Source: an uncultured Chlorobiaceae bacterium (GTDB lineage Bacteria > Bacteroidota > Chlorobiia > Chlorobiales > Chlorobiaceae). From it: 64,000 bases of DNA. The notes under the pieces were generated by a model that saw only the letters and a program-made list of their open reading frames with translations, was not told the DNA's origin and made no database searches. The translations under genes were made by a program, and so were the position numbers. Shown here piece by piece: positions 54,416 to 63,479 of this stretch. The DNA lies in NCBI GenBank assembly GCA_903939765.1, contig CAJAIK010000126.1, forward strand, positions 1-64,000, given 5' to 3'. Each line of letters starts with the position of its first letter. Positions within the stretch are counted from its first letter, which is position 1.

Positions 54416-55117
54416 TTAATTGATTGAGGAGTGGAGGATTTCATGGAGAACAACATCCGTTTGCCCGAGGTTTTCATACAAAACATGCGGATGATGCTTT
54501 TTCAGCTCCCGGGTTGAAAAATTTCCGGTCGCTACGGCAATGGACTTTGCGTTCAGAACCCTGGCACAGGCAATATCGTGTTCTGTATCGCCGATGATGA
54601 TAATATCGTGGTTCACAAACGTTGTTCCGGTCAGTTGGCGGGCTTTTTCGACCGCAACCGCCGGCAGTTCATTGCGGGTTGGTGCGTCATCGGCAAAGGC
54701 ACCAAAGGGAAAGTAGTGGTTTATTTCAGGAAGCATGAGCTTATGCCGTCCAGAGGCTTCAAAATTTCCGGTCAAAAGAGCGAGCAGCACTTCGGCACGC
54801 CCCGAAAGCTCCTGAAGAAGTTCAGGGATACCCACCATCAGTTGGACGTCCGAAGCTTGAGCGGTCTGGCGAAAGAGATCAATATAACACGCCTTGGCGC
54901 GCTCAAATTTTTGCGCAATCTCACCCTTGTCGAGACCCGCATTCTGCAAGACCTCATAAATGATAATGCTGTCCATCTTGCCGCAAAAATTGTGCGTTGC
55001 CGCGCTTCCCGCAGTACCATAGACCTCCGTCAAGGCATCAACCAGCACGCTACGGTTGATCTTGCTCACCGAAAGCAATGTCCCGTCTATATCAAATAAC
55101 ACAAGTTTCTTCAGCAT
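54416..55117 (-). CDS. HAD-superfamily hydrolase, phosphoglycolate phosphatase-like
   Basis: A 233-residue phosphatase with the HAD motifs: [12 protein letters not shown] (nucleophile Asp and acid Asp), [11 protein letters not shown] (Thr), III Lys in VEKARQL and [14 protein letters not shown]. The helical cap after motif I is of the Gph/PGP type. The real substrate may be phosphoglycolate or another small sugar phosphate. It sits between smc and nusB on the same strand with gaps of 19 and 10 bases. Confidence 0.85.
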   Translation of the reverse strand: MLKKLVLFDIDGTLLSVSKINRSVLVDALTEVYGTAGSAATHNFCGKMDSIIIYEVLQNAGLDKGEIAQKFERAKACYIDLFRQTAQASDVQLMVGIPELLQELSGRAEVLLALLTGNFEASGRHKLMLPEINHYFPFGAFADDAPTRNELPAVAVEKARQLTGTTFVNHDIIIIGDTEHDIACARVLNAKSIAVATGNFSTRELKKHHPHVLYENLGQTDVVLHEILHSSIN

Positions 55118-55136
55118 AACATCTCTTGGGAACCTC

Positions 55137-58100
55137 TCAAATCCTTATTTTTTCAAGTCGTACGGGAATCAGTCTCGACACACCCTCCTCCTCCATGGTG
55201 ACTCCGTAAAGCGCCTGGCAGGAGGCCATGGTTTTTTTGTTGTGCGTAACAATAATGAATTGGGTGTTATTCTCAAATTTTTTCAGGAGTTTAATAAATC
55301 GGGTCACATTGGCATCATCCAGCGGGGCATCCACTTCATCAAGAATACAGAAGGGGCTCGGCTTCACCAGATAGATGGCAAAGAGGAGCGAAAGCGCCGT
55401 CAGAGCTTTCTCTCCGCCACTCAACTGCTCAATGGAGAGAGGCTTTTTCCCCCTCGGTTTGGCCACAATTTCGATGTGGGCGTCAAGAGGATCTTCACCG
55501 GAATGAATAAGCAGATCCGCCTCATCCTCCAGTTCAAAGAGCTCCCGAAAAAGAGCAATAAAGTTTTTTCTCACCTCGCAAAATGTTGCCTCAAATTTTT
55601 GAAGCGCCGCCTTGTTGATCTCCTCAATGGTCGACCGAAGCTCCTGCTCGGCCTTATGCAGATCCGCCCGTTGCGTGGCAAGAAAATCGAGCCGCTCTTT
55701 TTCCGCCTCATACTCATCAAGCGCCAGCTCATTGACCGCGCCAAACTGTTCACGCTGTTTCGTCAGCAGCTCAAGCTTCTCTTTGGCCTCATGGCGGTCA
55801 AAAGCTGCATCAAGGGGCGGCTCAGCCATCAAGGCAAGGTCGCAGTTGTATTTTACCTGTGCCTCCGTAAAGAGATGATCGAGCAACTGCTCCAGTTGCC
55901 TGGAGTCGTGGGTGAGGGTTGCGAGCAACTGCCGCCGGAGATCATGCTTCCGCCTCAGCTCTCTCAGCCCGGCCTGGGCGGTGTGATGCTGCGCCTGCCG
56001 CTCCCGGTAAAGCAACCCGAGCTCACCAACCCTTTTCTGCTCCCCGGCAGCCCCCAGAAGCAGCTCCTCCAGCTCCTTTTTCATCTTTTCCGAGGCTGTG
56101 CGGCCCATGATCCCTCTTTTTTCAGCGGCAGCACGTTCCGCCTGGAGCCTTGTAATCTCTTCATGCAGCGCGCTCCGGTTGCTGGCAGAGGTTGCAATAC
56201 TGAAGTTGAGCTTTTCAAGATCGCGCAACGCATCCTTGTAGCGGCTCTGACGGCTCTGCACCTCCCGGCCAAAAAGATGATGCCGGCTTTCAAGTGCGGT
56301 AAGGTTCTCCTGCAGCAGACGAATCTTTTCACTGAAAAGTGCTGCCGCCGACGCCTTGCGGCCGATAGCAGGCAAGAGCGCCTGAAGCTCAGCCTCACAG
56401 ACCGCTTTTTGCGCAACCATTGCCCCTCTTTCCGCTGCCGACTGTTCACTCTCCCGCCTGCGGGCACTCTCCTCGGCATCCAGACGGGCCGCCCTTTTCT
56501 CAATCGCTCCCAGTTCACCCGCCAAACGCTCAACCTCCCGACGCTCCTCATCCGCCCTGACAGAACCAAGCTCCCTCTGCAGTTGCAGCAGCGCATCCTC
56601 CTCTTTCGCAATGTTTTTTTCAAGCAGAGCAAGCTCTTTGCGGAGACGCTCACGCAAAGCCTTTCTTCCCAGCCGCAGCCCCTCACTGTTTTTTGAGCTT
56701 CCACCCAAAAGGAGCCCCCTGCCGGCAAATTTTTCGCCCTCGATGGTAACAAACGAGCAGTCAGGATGGAGCAAGGCAAGCGATTCCGCTGTTTTAAGAT
56801 CTGGTACCACATAGCTTTTGCCGAGCATCAGCAGCAGGGCGTAATGCAGTTCCGGAGGATAGCTGATAAGCTCAACCGTTTTCTGTGCGCCCGGAATTTC
56901 CGGATAGTCAACCCCATTGCTCCGGCTCACCAGATCGAGCACCAGAAAATGAACCTTCCCCTTGTTGGAAAGCCTCAGATTGGCAATTCCCTCCTTCGCC
57001 TCCTGCAGCGACTGGCAGAGATAATAGCTCATGCTGTCGCCAAGCGCCGCATTGACCGCCTTGTGGCAGGAACCCTCAAGCGAGAGAAGATCTGACAAAC
57101 AGCCCAGCCCCGGCTTTCCGCCCTTCTGCTTTTCAAGAAAGCCGATCCCCTCCGGCATTCCATCAAAATTATCAAGCACCGAGTTGGCCAGCAAAATCTG
57201 GTTCTGCACCTTATCCCGCTCAGATCGCTGCAAAAGAAGAGCCTCCTGCATCTCCCTGACGTGCCCATTCATCTCCTCAAGCCTTTCACGCACACCCGCT
57301 TCCCGCTCTTTCGCCTCATCAATCTCCCTTTTTTTGCCCGAGGCCTCCAGGCGCAACTCCTCTTCATCACTGCGCGACCCCGCCAACTTCTCCAGAGTGG
57401 CCGCCTCCTTTGCCTCAAGCCGCTCAATCGTCAAACGCAGATACTCCCTCTTCGACTCAAGGCTGTGTTTCGTCAACGCCAGATGGTTGGCCTCACTCTG
57501 CTCCTCTGCACAGAGCATTCGTTCACGGGCAAGCTCCTCGCGCTGCTGGCCGAGCGTCGTATTGAGCTGGTCATACTCCGTTGCAAGGCTCTGAAATGCC
57601 GCGTGCAGCTCCTCGCACGCCGCTTCAGCAGGAGCTTTCTGCTGCCGCAGTTCCTGCTCGCGCAACTCCTCTTCAGCGCTTTTTTGCTCTTTATTGCTGA
57701 TAATTGCCCTGAAGCGAGCACTATCGGAGGCAAGGTTTTTCTGCTGCTCCTCATGCTGCAACAGCGCCTTTTCGAGGCTGTGAATCCGCTGATTACTCTC
57801 GTTCAGCCTTTTCTGACTCTCCGCCGTGGCGCTCTCCTCCTTCAAAAGCAGCAGCTCCCGCTCCTCAGCGGCACTCTCCTCCGTCGCGATTGCTGTCGCA
57901 CATGCATGGTTCAGCCTCTCCTCCTCACTGATGCGCTGCTGCATCGGCTCAAGCTGCTCGCGCAACTCCTCCATCCGGAGCCAGGAAAGCGCAAGATCAA
58001 GCTCACGAATTCTCTTTTTCAGCTCCCTCAGCTTCTCAGCCTTGCGCACCTGCAGTTTCAGGCTGCGCACCTTCTTTTCAACCTCAGCCACCACATCATC

Positions 58101-58673
58101 AACGCGGGAGAGGTCGCGCGACGTACTTTCGAGCAGCTTGAAACTCTGTTTCCGACGCTGTTTATAACGGGTTATTCCTGCCGCCTCCTCAAAAAGCTTC
58201 AGGCGCTCCTCACTCTTGTTGCTGATAATCTCCTCAATCATCTTCAGCTCAATAACCGAATAGGCATCGCTCCCCATACCGGTATCCGTAAAAAGGTCAA
58301 GAATATCGCGCAACCGGCAGGGCACCATATTCAGCAAAAACTCACTCTCGCCGTTACGGTACAAGCGGCGCGTAACCGTCACCTCGGTATACTCGACCGG
58401 CAGCACATTCCGATTATTCTCAATCGTGAGAGAGACTTCCGCAAGACTGAGCGGCTTGAGGTTCCTCGAACCATTAAAAATGATATTCTCCATCTTCGCC
58501 GACCGCAACAGCGACGACTTCTGCTCGCCCAGCACCCAGCGCATGGCATCCACCACATTCGTCTTGCCACACCCGTTAGGCCCCACAATTGCCGTAAGCC
58601 CCTTGTCAAACTTTATTCTGACACGATGCGCAAAGCTTTTAAAGCCCAGGAGCTCAATTTTCGAAAGATACAT
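55137..58673 (-). CDS. smc: chromosome partition protein SMC
   Basis: The ATPase of the bacterial condensin, 1178 residues. Walker A is VGPNGCGKTNVVDAM at the N-terminus. Two long coiled-coil arms surround a hinge at the middle (about 500-660, EGIGFLEKQKGGKPGLGCLS). The C-terminal signature is QLSGGEKALTALSLLFAI and Walker B is FCILDEVDAPLDDANV. The Met at 58673 gives MYLSKIELLGFKSFAHRV, the standard SMC start. The frame runs on to 58799 without support. Its partner ScpB is at 43.5 kb. Confidence 0.96.
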   Translation of the reverse strand: MYLSKIELLGFKSFAHRVRIKFDKGLTAIVGPNGCGKTNVVDAMRWVLGEQKSSLLRSAKMENIIFNGSRNLKPLSLAEVSLTIENNRNVLPVEYTEVTVTRRLYRNGESEFLLNMVPCRLRDILDLFTDTGMGSDAYSVIELKMIEEIISNKSEERLKLFEEAAGITRYKQRRKQSFKLLESTSRDLSRVDDVVAEVEKKVRSLKLQVRKAEKLRELKKRIRELDLALSWLRMEELREQLEPMQQRISEEERLNHACATAIATEESAAEERELLLLKEESATAESQKRLNESNQRIHSLEKALLQHEEQQKNLASDSARFRAIISNKEQKSAEEELREQELRQQKAPAEAACEELHAAFQSLATEYDQLNTTLGQQREELARERMLCAEEQSEANHLALTKHSLESKREYLRLTIERLEAKEAATLEKLAGSRSDEEELRLEASGKKREIDEAKEREAGVRERLEEMNGHVREMQEALLLQRSERDKVQNQILLANSVLDNFDGMPEGIGFLEKQKGGKPGLGCLSDLLSLEGSCHKAVNAALGDSMSYYLCQSLQEAKEGIANLRLSNKGKVHFLVLDLVSRSNGVDYPEIPGAQKTVELISYPPELHYALLLMLGKSYVVPDLKTAESLALLHPDCSFVTIEGEKFAGRGLLLGGSSKNSEGLRLGRKALRERLRKELALLEKNIAKEEDALLQLQRELGSVRADEERREVERLAGELGAIEKRAARLDAEESARRRESEQSAAERGAMVAQKAVCEAELQALLPAIGRKASAAALFSEKIRLLQENLTALESRHHLFGREVQSRQSRYKDALRDLEKLNFSIATSASNRSALHEEITRLQAERAAAEKRGIMGRTASEKMKKELEELLLGAAGEQKRVGELGLLYRERQAQHHTAQAGLRELRRKHDLRRQLLATLTHDSRQLEQLLDHLFTEAQVKYNCDLALMAEPPLDAAFDRHEAKEKLELLTKQREQFGAVNELALDEYEAEKERLDFLATQRADLHKAEQELRSTIEEINKAALQKFEATFCEVRKNFIALFRELFELEDEADLLIHSGEDPLDAHIEIVAKPRGKKPLSIEQLSGGEKALTALSLLFAIYLVKPSPFCILDEVDAPLDDANVTRFIKLLKKFENNTQFIIVTHNKKTMASCQALYGVTMEEEGVSRLIPVRLEKIRI

Positions 58674-58856
58674 CTGAAAAATGAAGACAATAAGGGTTTG
58701 ACAGTCACAATCCAGGCCAAAAACACCAATGTAACAAAAAACAAACCCGCAAAAAACACCACCCCGCACGGGCAAGGTCATCCTGCCGCCACCCACCAAA
58801 CCCGAACGGGCGTTGGCAAAAAAATGGATAAACGAAACGACGATGGGAAAGGCTAC

Positions 58857-58872
58857 ATGACCCCGCCCCTAC
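58857..58872 (-). repeat. dispersed GTANGGGCGGGGTCA element, copy 3
   Basis: Read on the minus strand it is GTAGGGGCGGGGTCAT. The TAG is the folP stop codon, the same placement as copy 1 in acr3. Confidence 0.55.
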
Positions 58873-59738
58873 GATGATGGGGTGTGGGTGGCGCGGAGGA
58901 TGGCGGCGGTGGCGGCGGCGGCAGCGACGTCGTGGACACGTAAAATGGTTGCGCCACGCATCAGGGCGATTGTTTGTGCGGCGATGGTGGCGGCCAGCCT
59001 TTCGGAGGGCGGTGGGGTTTGGCCACCGGGCGGGGTAATGGCATGGCCAAGAAAGGATTTTCGCGACAAGCCCGCCAGAATTGGACGACCAAGGGCAAGC
59101 AGCGAATCGAGCTGATCAAGCAGTTGAAAATTCTCCGCAACGCTTTTGCCAAACCCGAAACCCGGATCGATAATGATCTCTTCGATCGAATGCTCTTCAG
59201 CCAGCGCAATGGAACGCGCCAGAAAACGGCTCACCCGCACCACAATGTCCTCTCCTTCCCGCTCGGCAGCCGTGCTCCACTGCATCGACTCCGGCCTCAC
59301 CGCCGTATGCATCAACACCACCGCCGCCTGGTACTTCCGGCAAACAGCGGGAAGATCGCAGTCAAAGGTAAAGCCCGAAATATCATTGACCATATCCGCA
59401 CCGGCCTGCAATGCCGCTTCGGCCACCTCCGCCTTATAGGTATCGATTGAAATCATGACGTCGCTTCTCTGGCGCAAAAGGGCAATCAGCGGCACCGTAC
59501 GCTCAATCTCCTCACCGGCAGAGACTTTTGCAGCTCCCGGTCGTGACGACTCACCGCCAACATCAATAATTCGGGCCCCCGCCGCGATCATCCTGAACGC
59601 CTGATCGAGCGCCCGCTCAAGGTCAACAGCTCCGGTACCCTGGTGCAACACCCCGCCGTCATAAAACGAATCGGGCGTCGTATTCAGTATTCCCATGATG
59701 ACAGGCCCCGCCGAAAGATCGATCAAATTGAGATTCAT
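58869..59738 (-). CDS. folP: dihydropteroate synthase
   Basis: It joins p-aminobenzoate with the pterin pyrophosphate to form dihydropteroate. The 289-residue TIM-barrel has the two signatures MGILNTTPDSFYDGG and IDVGGESSRPGA. ISIDTYKAEVA, DPGFGFGKS and LAGLSRKSFLG are also present. The fused PabBC of this window makes its substrate. The stop codon is inside a copy of the dispersed G-rich element. The M50 protease gene lies 32 bases upstream. Confidence 0.95.
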   Translation of the reverse strand: MNLNLIDLSAGPVIMGILNTTPDSFYDGGVLHQGTGAVDLERALDQAFRMIAAGARIIDVGGESSRPGAAKVSAGEEIERTVPLIALLRQRSDVMISIDTYKAEVAEAALQAGADMVNDISGFTFDCDLPAVCRKYQAAVVLMHTAVRPESMQWSTAAEREGEDIVVRVSRFLARSIALAEEHSIEEIIIDPGFGFGKSVAENFQLLDQLDSLLALGRPILAGLSRKSFLGHAITPPGGQTPPPSERLAATIAAQTIALMRGATILRVHDVAAAAATAAILRATHTPSS

Positions 59739-59751
59739 GCCTCTGCATTAT

Positions 59752-59767
59752 TTGACCCCGCCCATAC
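59752..59767 (-). repeat. dispersed GTANGGGCGGGGTCA element, copy 4
   Basis: Read on the minus strand it is GTATGGGCGGGGTCAA, four bases after the stop codon of the M50 protease gene and just before folP. Confidence 0.5.
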
Positions 59768-59770
59768 CGC

Positions 59771-60799
59771 TCAGCTCACTCCGAACGGCACCGGGGTGAA
59801 GGTGATAACAAAGATCGCTATGGCCACCCATCCGCAGACTGTTCTTCCTGTTGATAGGGGATGGTCATGAACGGTCGGAGGATGGTTCACACCGACAACA
59901 CGCGAAAGAATCAGTGTCCACAGCATCCAGCCCGGCCATGACCAGCGCAGCAACTCCGGCGGAATCAGGGCAATTGCCTCAGGATTCAGCCACGAAAGCA
60001 GCAGTTCCAGAAATGAAGGAAAGCCGAGAAAAATGATAAAGAGGAGAAAAAAACGGGCAGCCGCAGCATGTCCCCTCCGGCCGAAAAGGGCATAACTGAT
60101 ATGCCCCCCGTCAAGCTGGCCAACCGGAAGGAGGTTCAGTGCCGTTACAAGAGAACCGAGCCAGCCTGCAAAAAGAAAGGGATAGTGGTACATCTCCGTC
60201 ATTGGCGGAAGGTTTTTCGGCGCTATCACATACTCCAGCCCCATCCAGAGGAGATTTTTGCCAAGCACAAGGGTGCCCGCAGGTACAGGGGCATGAAAGC
60301 CGCCCACGGAAGCATACTCAGGATGAATGCCATAAATAAAATCCACTGGTGGAAGATGCAAAAAACCGTAAACCAGAAGCCCCACGCAAACGGCAAAGCC
60401 GCCTAACGGACCCGAAACACCAATATCGAAAAGAGAGTTTGTGCCTGGAATCCGCTCTTTCACCTTTATCACCGCCCCCATTGTTCCAAGGCTGAGAAGA
60501 GAGGGGAGGGGAGGCACAGGAATGTAATAGGGGAGCGTTGCCCGCACACGATGGTGCAAAGCCGCAAAAAAATGGCCAAACTCATGAACCGTCAAAAAGA
60601 GCAGCAGAGAGGCCGAGTAGGTCGCACCCGTGGCAAGCGAGCTGAAAAAAAGCGGAAGAGAGGTGAATTTTACCGCATGGCCGCCCCAGAAGGCTCCCGC
60701 CCAGAGTGTGGTCACTACCGTTAAAAGAAAAAGAAGCAGATGAAGAGGGTAGTTCTGGCTGGCAGGAATAGCCCGTTTCGAAAAGATCGAAAAACTCAT
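59771..60799 (-). CDS. site-2 protease family membrane metalloprotease (M50)
   Basis: The 342-residue membrane protein has about eight hydrophobic segments. The zinc motif HEFGH lies in TVHEFGHFFAALHH, and the third ligand is in NLLPVGQLDGGHISYAL. There is no PDZ domain, unlike RseP. The group resembles the plant EGY and bacterial sterol-type proteases. It may cleave membrane-bound regulators; its target is unknown. ATG 60799 is chosen, since the longer frame to 60904 overlaps the haem-protein gene. Confidence 0.85.
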   Translation of the reverse strand: MSFSIFSKRAIPASQNYPLHLLLFLLTVVTTLWAGAFWGGHAVKFTSLPLFFSSLATGATYSASLLLFLTVHEFGHFFAALHHRVRATLPYYIPVPPLPSLLSLGTMGAVIKVKERIPGTNSLFDIGVSGPLGGFAVCVGLLVYGFLHLPPVDFIYGIHPEYASVGGFHAPVPAGTLVLGKNLLWMGLEYVIAPKNLPPMTEMYHYPFLFAGWLGSLVTALNLLPVGQLDGGHISYALFGRRGHAAAARFFLLFIIFLGFPSFLELLLSWLNPEAIALIPPELLRWSWPGWMLWTLILSRVVGVNHPPTVHDHPLSTGRTVCGWVAIAIFVITFTPVPFGVS

Positions 60800-60881
60800 G
60801 AAATTATTGCAGAAACAGTTGTGAAGCACTCTAACCCGTCGCCGCCCCGCAGCCTTGCAGGGCGGATCTGTCGGGGCATGA

Positions 60882-61403
60882 CTAATCTTTGTCGTTATCG
60901 CCATCCTTACCCTTTACTGTACCCTTCTCGCCCTTTTCGCCTTTCTCGCCGGCACCTTTTTTGTCACCCGCTTTTTCCTCACCAAACGTGGCCGCCAGCC
61001 CCTTGGCCAGCTCACCCTTCTCATCAGCCGTCAGCTTTGCCTCTGGATGCGCCGGCAGGTAAAAAAACGGAGGCATTTTGCCCTCTCTCACCTCGCCCGC
61101 AGCCTTATCGCTCTCATTTTCACCCGTCGTGCGTCCCAACTCCGACACGTTAAACGCAGCCCGTCCACTAACGACGTCAAACTGTGTCAGCCAGGAAGCC
61201 GGTGCCACCGAACTGTACCACGGCCAGACGGTCTCGTTCGAATGGCAGTTCTTGCAGGCGCGGCCAAAAAGTTCACTGGTACGCGGGGAATCCCACTTCG
61301 GTTCACCATTTACCGGAGGGTTCTTGTGGTCACGGCCGTAAGGAACAAGCTGAATTGCCGCCAGTGCAATTGCCGCTCCCGCCAGAAATTTGAAAAGCTT
61401 CAT
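60882..61403 (-). CDS. periplasmic haem-binding domain protein (c-type)
   Basis: The 173-residue exported protein has a signal peptide ([20 protein letters not shown]). A haem-c attachment motif is in [21 protein letters not shown], the pattern of the Haem_bd (DUF) family. A Met-containing [17 protein letters not shown] follows. The C-terminal 35 residues are a low-complexity tail of repeated Gly-Glu-Lys ([10 protein letters not shown]) ending in Asp/Lys. The start at 61403 has AAGGAG ten bases upstream, so the eleven codons beyond it are excluded. It may be an electron carrier or a sensor; its partner is not known. Confidence 0.85.
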   Translation of the reverse strand: MKLFKFLAGAAIALAAIQLVPYGRDHKNPPVNGEPKWDSPRTSELFGRACKNCHSNETVWPWYSSVAPASWLTQFDVVSGRAAFNVSELGRTTGENESDKAAGEVREGKMPPFFYLPAHPEAKLTADEKGELAKGLAATFGEEKAGDKKGAGEKGEKGEKGTVKGKDGDNDKD

Positions 61404-61599
61404 AGTCAAACTCTCCTTATTTTTTTTGATGAACAAAACTACAATTTAACCGTGAATATACGTGAATTTTTGTTTTAACCCACGAGGAGGCTCTTTCATT
61501 TGCCCTGCCGAATGGAAGAACGGAACCATTTCTGCGACCTGCTGGTCAACAACGTGTAAAAATCCCCAACTAATATTGTATCTTTATTCATTTTATTGG

Positions 61600-61634
61600 T
61601 TGACGGTCAATGATTCAAGTATATAATACCTATG
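61600..61634 (+). promoter_or_regulatory. consensus promoter abutting the radical SAM start codon
   Basis: -35 TTGACG (61600-61605), a 16-base spacer and -10 TATAAT (61622-61627), with the ATG only four bases later. Transcription would start at or within the start codon. The -35 lies in a palindrome TTGAC-G-GTCAA (61600-61610). There is no ribosome binding site. Confidence 0.6.
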
Positions 61635-63452
61635 GCATATTTCAACCATATCTGTCTCGTTGAGGCACCCCAGACCATTATCGCACCCTTTCCCCGTTTC
61701 ATAACCGACTGTATAGGAGTCTGTTACCTGGCGGCGGCCGTCGAGCATGATGTCGAAAGCATTGTCATGCCCGAAAATTATTACAACGAAGGCATTTTCG
61801 ACAGTCTCCGTTCACTGCTGAAAAAAAAGCCGGTTGACCTGGTAGCCATCTCCTCCATGACCGGCGCCTTCAACCAGGCCGAGCGGCTTGCCGTCATAGC
61901 CAAAGAGGCTGGCGCCTTTGTTGTTATGGGCGGTTTTCACCCCACAGCCCTTCCTGAAGAGGTGCTGAAACTCTCCAGCGTTGACGTTGTCGTTATCGGA
62001 GAGGGCGAAGAGACCTTCCGCGAGCTCGTGCTTAACGGCCCCTCACGAGAGGTCAAGGGGCTTGCCTTCCGCGAAAATGGCGCCATTGTTTACACCGAAC
62101 CAAGGCCCACCATCCAGAATATCGACTCCATCCGATTTCCGATGCGCTCCCTTCGCCCCAACCGTTACGGCGAAAAAGGCAACTCCTACTCCATCGACAC
62201 CATCTACACCTCCCGGGGCTGCCCATGGAGCTGCTCCTTTTGCGCCAACGACCAGATGCACAAAGGGTGGAGAGGGCGGAGTGCCGAAAATGTGGTCGAA
62301 GAGATCGCCCTTTTGCACGACCCGAAAAACAAAAAACTGCTCAAAATCTGGGACGCCAACTTTTTGACCAACATCGGCCGCGCAGAAAAAATCTGCGACC
62401 TCATGATCGAGCGCGGACTGACCAACTTCCGCATCATGACCGAAACGAGGGCCAAAGATCTTGTTCGCGCCGAACGGATACTTGGTAAACTCCACAAAAT
62501 CGGGCTCAGCAAGGTCGGCCTCGGCATCGAAAGCCCCAACGAAGCCACCCTGGCGCTCATGAACAAAAAAAACAGCCTTGGCGATGTTTCAAAGGCCATT
62601 GCGCTCTGCCGTGAGCACCACATCGGAGCTGAAGGGTACTTCATCATCGGCCACTACACCGAAACCATTGAGGATACCATTGTTTACCCCGACTTTGCCC
62701 GCTCACTCGGTCTCCGCCAGGCTCTTTTCATGATCATGACCCCCTACCCCGGAACCGGTATCTTCAAAGAGTACAAAGAGGAAGGCAAAATCTGCTCATT
62801 CGACTGGGACTTCTACAACAACTACTGCCCCGTCATCGAAACCCGCACCATGAACAGCGCCACGCTGGTCGACATGCTGGCCTACTGCAACGTCGCCTTC
62901 AACCGCTATCGCTCCGTCATGAAGCGCAACACGCCCAGGGAGCTGCTGCTCAACTTTTTGATCGACCTCTTCCAGCTTTGCTTTCTCATGCGGGTGAACA
63001 AAAACCTCAACACCGAGCAGATTACCAGCCTTGTCTTCAAAGCGCTCATGCGCCTGCTTGAACACGAGCATGGCAAAATTGAGGAGCCCGCGCTCCCTTC
63101 ATGCAAGCCCTTGCCGCAGCCGCTCACCCTGCGTATCCGCCGCTCACCCCTTGAGAGCATCACCTTCACCCTCCAGGCGCGCGGCGCCAACCGCGTCCTT
63201 ACCATGAAGGCCCAGCAACCCGGTACCGCTTTTCATGCCATCACCGGCCCGGAAATCGATCTCGACAAACTGGTCGAATGCGCCTGCTCCCTCTCCATGG
63301 AAACGCTTATGAGCGCCCTCTACCGCAACGAATGGCTGCACAACAACCCCGGCCGCGTCAACGGCCAGATACTCTCCATCCTGACCGACCCCGAAATTCT
63401 GCGCTTCGGTGGCCGGATTGCCGCGCTCTACATCAGCACCTGGCGCAAATAA
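61632..63452 (+). CDS. B12-binding-domain radical SAM protein with C-terminal extension
   Basis: The 606-residue protein has an N-terminal cobalamin-binding Rossmann domain (about 1-140: [29 protein letters not shown]). The radical SAM core has the CX3CX2C cluster motif in [16 protein letters not shown] (about 195-205) and [16 protein letters not shown]. The final 110 residues are an extension not found in minimal members ([17 protein letters not shown] onward). This superfamily includes BchE, BchQ, BchR and BciD, which modify bacteriochlorophyll in green sulfur bacteria, but also hopanoid and other methylases. I cannot place this protein in a named branch. It is followed by recQ after 27 bases. 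Confidence 0.8.
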   Translation: MAYFNHICLVEAPQTIIAPFPRFITDCIGVCYLAAAVEHDVESIVMPENYYNEGIFDSLRSLLKKKPVDLVAISSMTGAFNQAERLAVIAKEAGAFVVMGGFHPTALPEEVLKLSSVDVVVIGEGEETFRELVLNGPSREVKGLAFRENGAIVYTEPRPTIQNIDSIRFPMRSLRPNRYGEKGNSYSIDTIYTSRGCPWSCSFCANDQMHKGWRGRSAENVVEEIALLHDPKNKKLLKIWDANFLTNIGRAEKICDLMIERGLTNFRIMTETRAKDLVRAERILGKLHKIGLSKVGLGIESPNEATLALMNKKNSLGDVSKAIALCREHHIGAEGYFIIGHYTETIEDTIVYPDFARSLGLRQALFMIMTPYPGTGIFKEYKEEGKICSFDWDFYNNYCPVIETRTMNSATLVDMLAYCNVAFNRYRSVMKRNTPRELLLNFLIDLFQLCFLMRVNKNLNTEQITSLVFKALMRLLEHEHGKIEEPALPSCKPLPQPLTLRIRRSPLESITFTLQARGANRVLTMKAQQPGTAFHAITGPEIDLDKLVECACSLSMETLMSALYRNEWLHNNPGRVNGQILSILTDPEILRFGGRIAALYISTWRK

Positions 63453-63479
63453 CAAAAGCTGACTCACTACCCCCGAATT

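Noticed and set aside
57261-58877. 538-codon plus-strand frame opposite smc
   Set aside because: It is Leu/Gln/Arg-rich low-complexity antisense translation of the coiled-coil gene; the SMC motifs prove the other strand. The 546-codon frame at 55056-56696 is rejected likewise.
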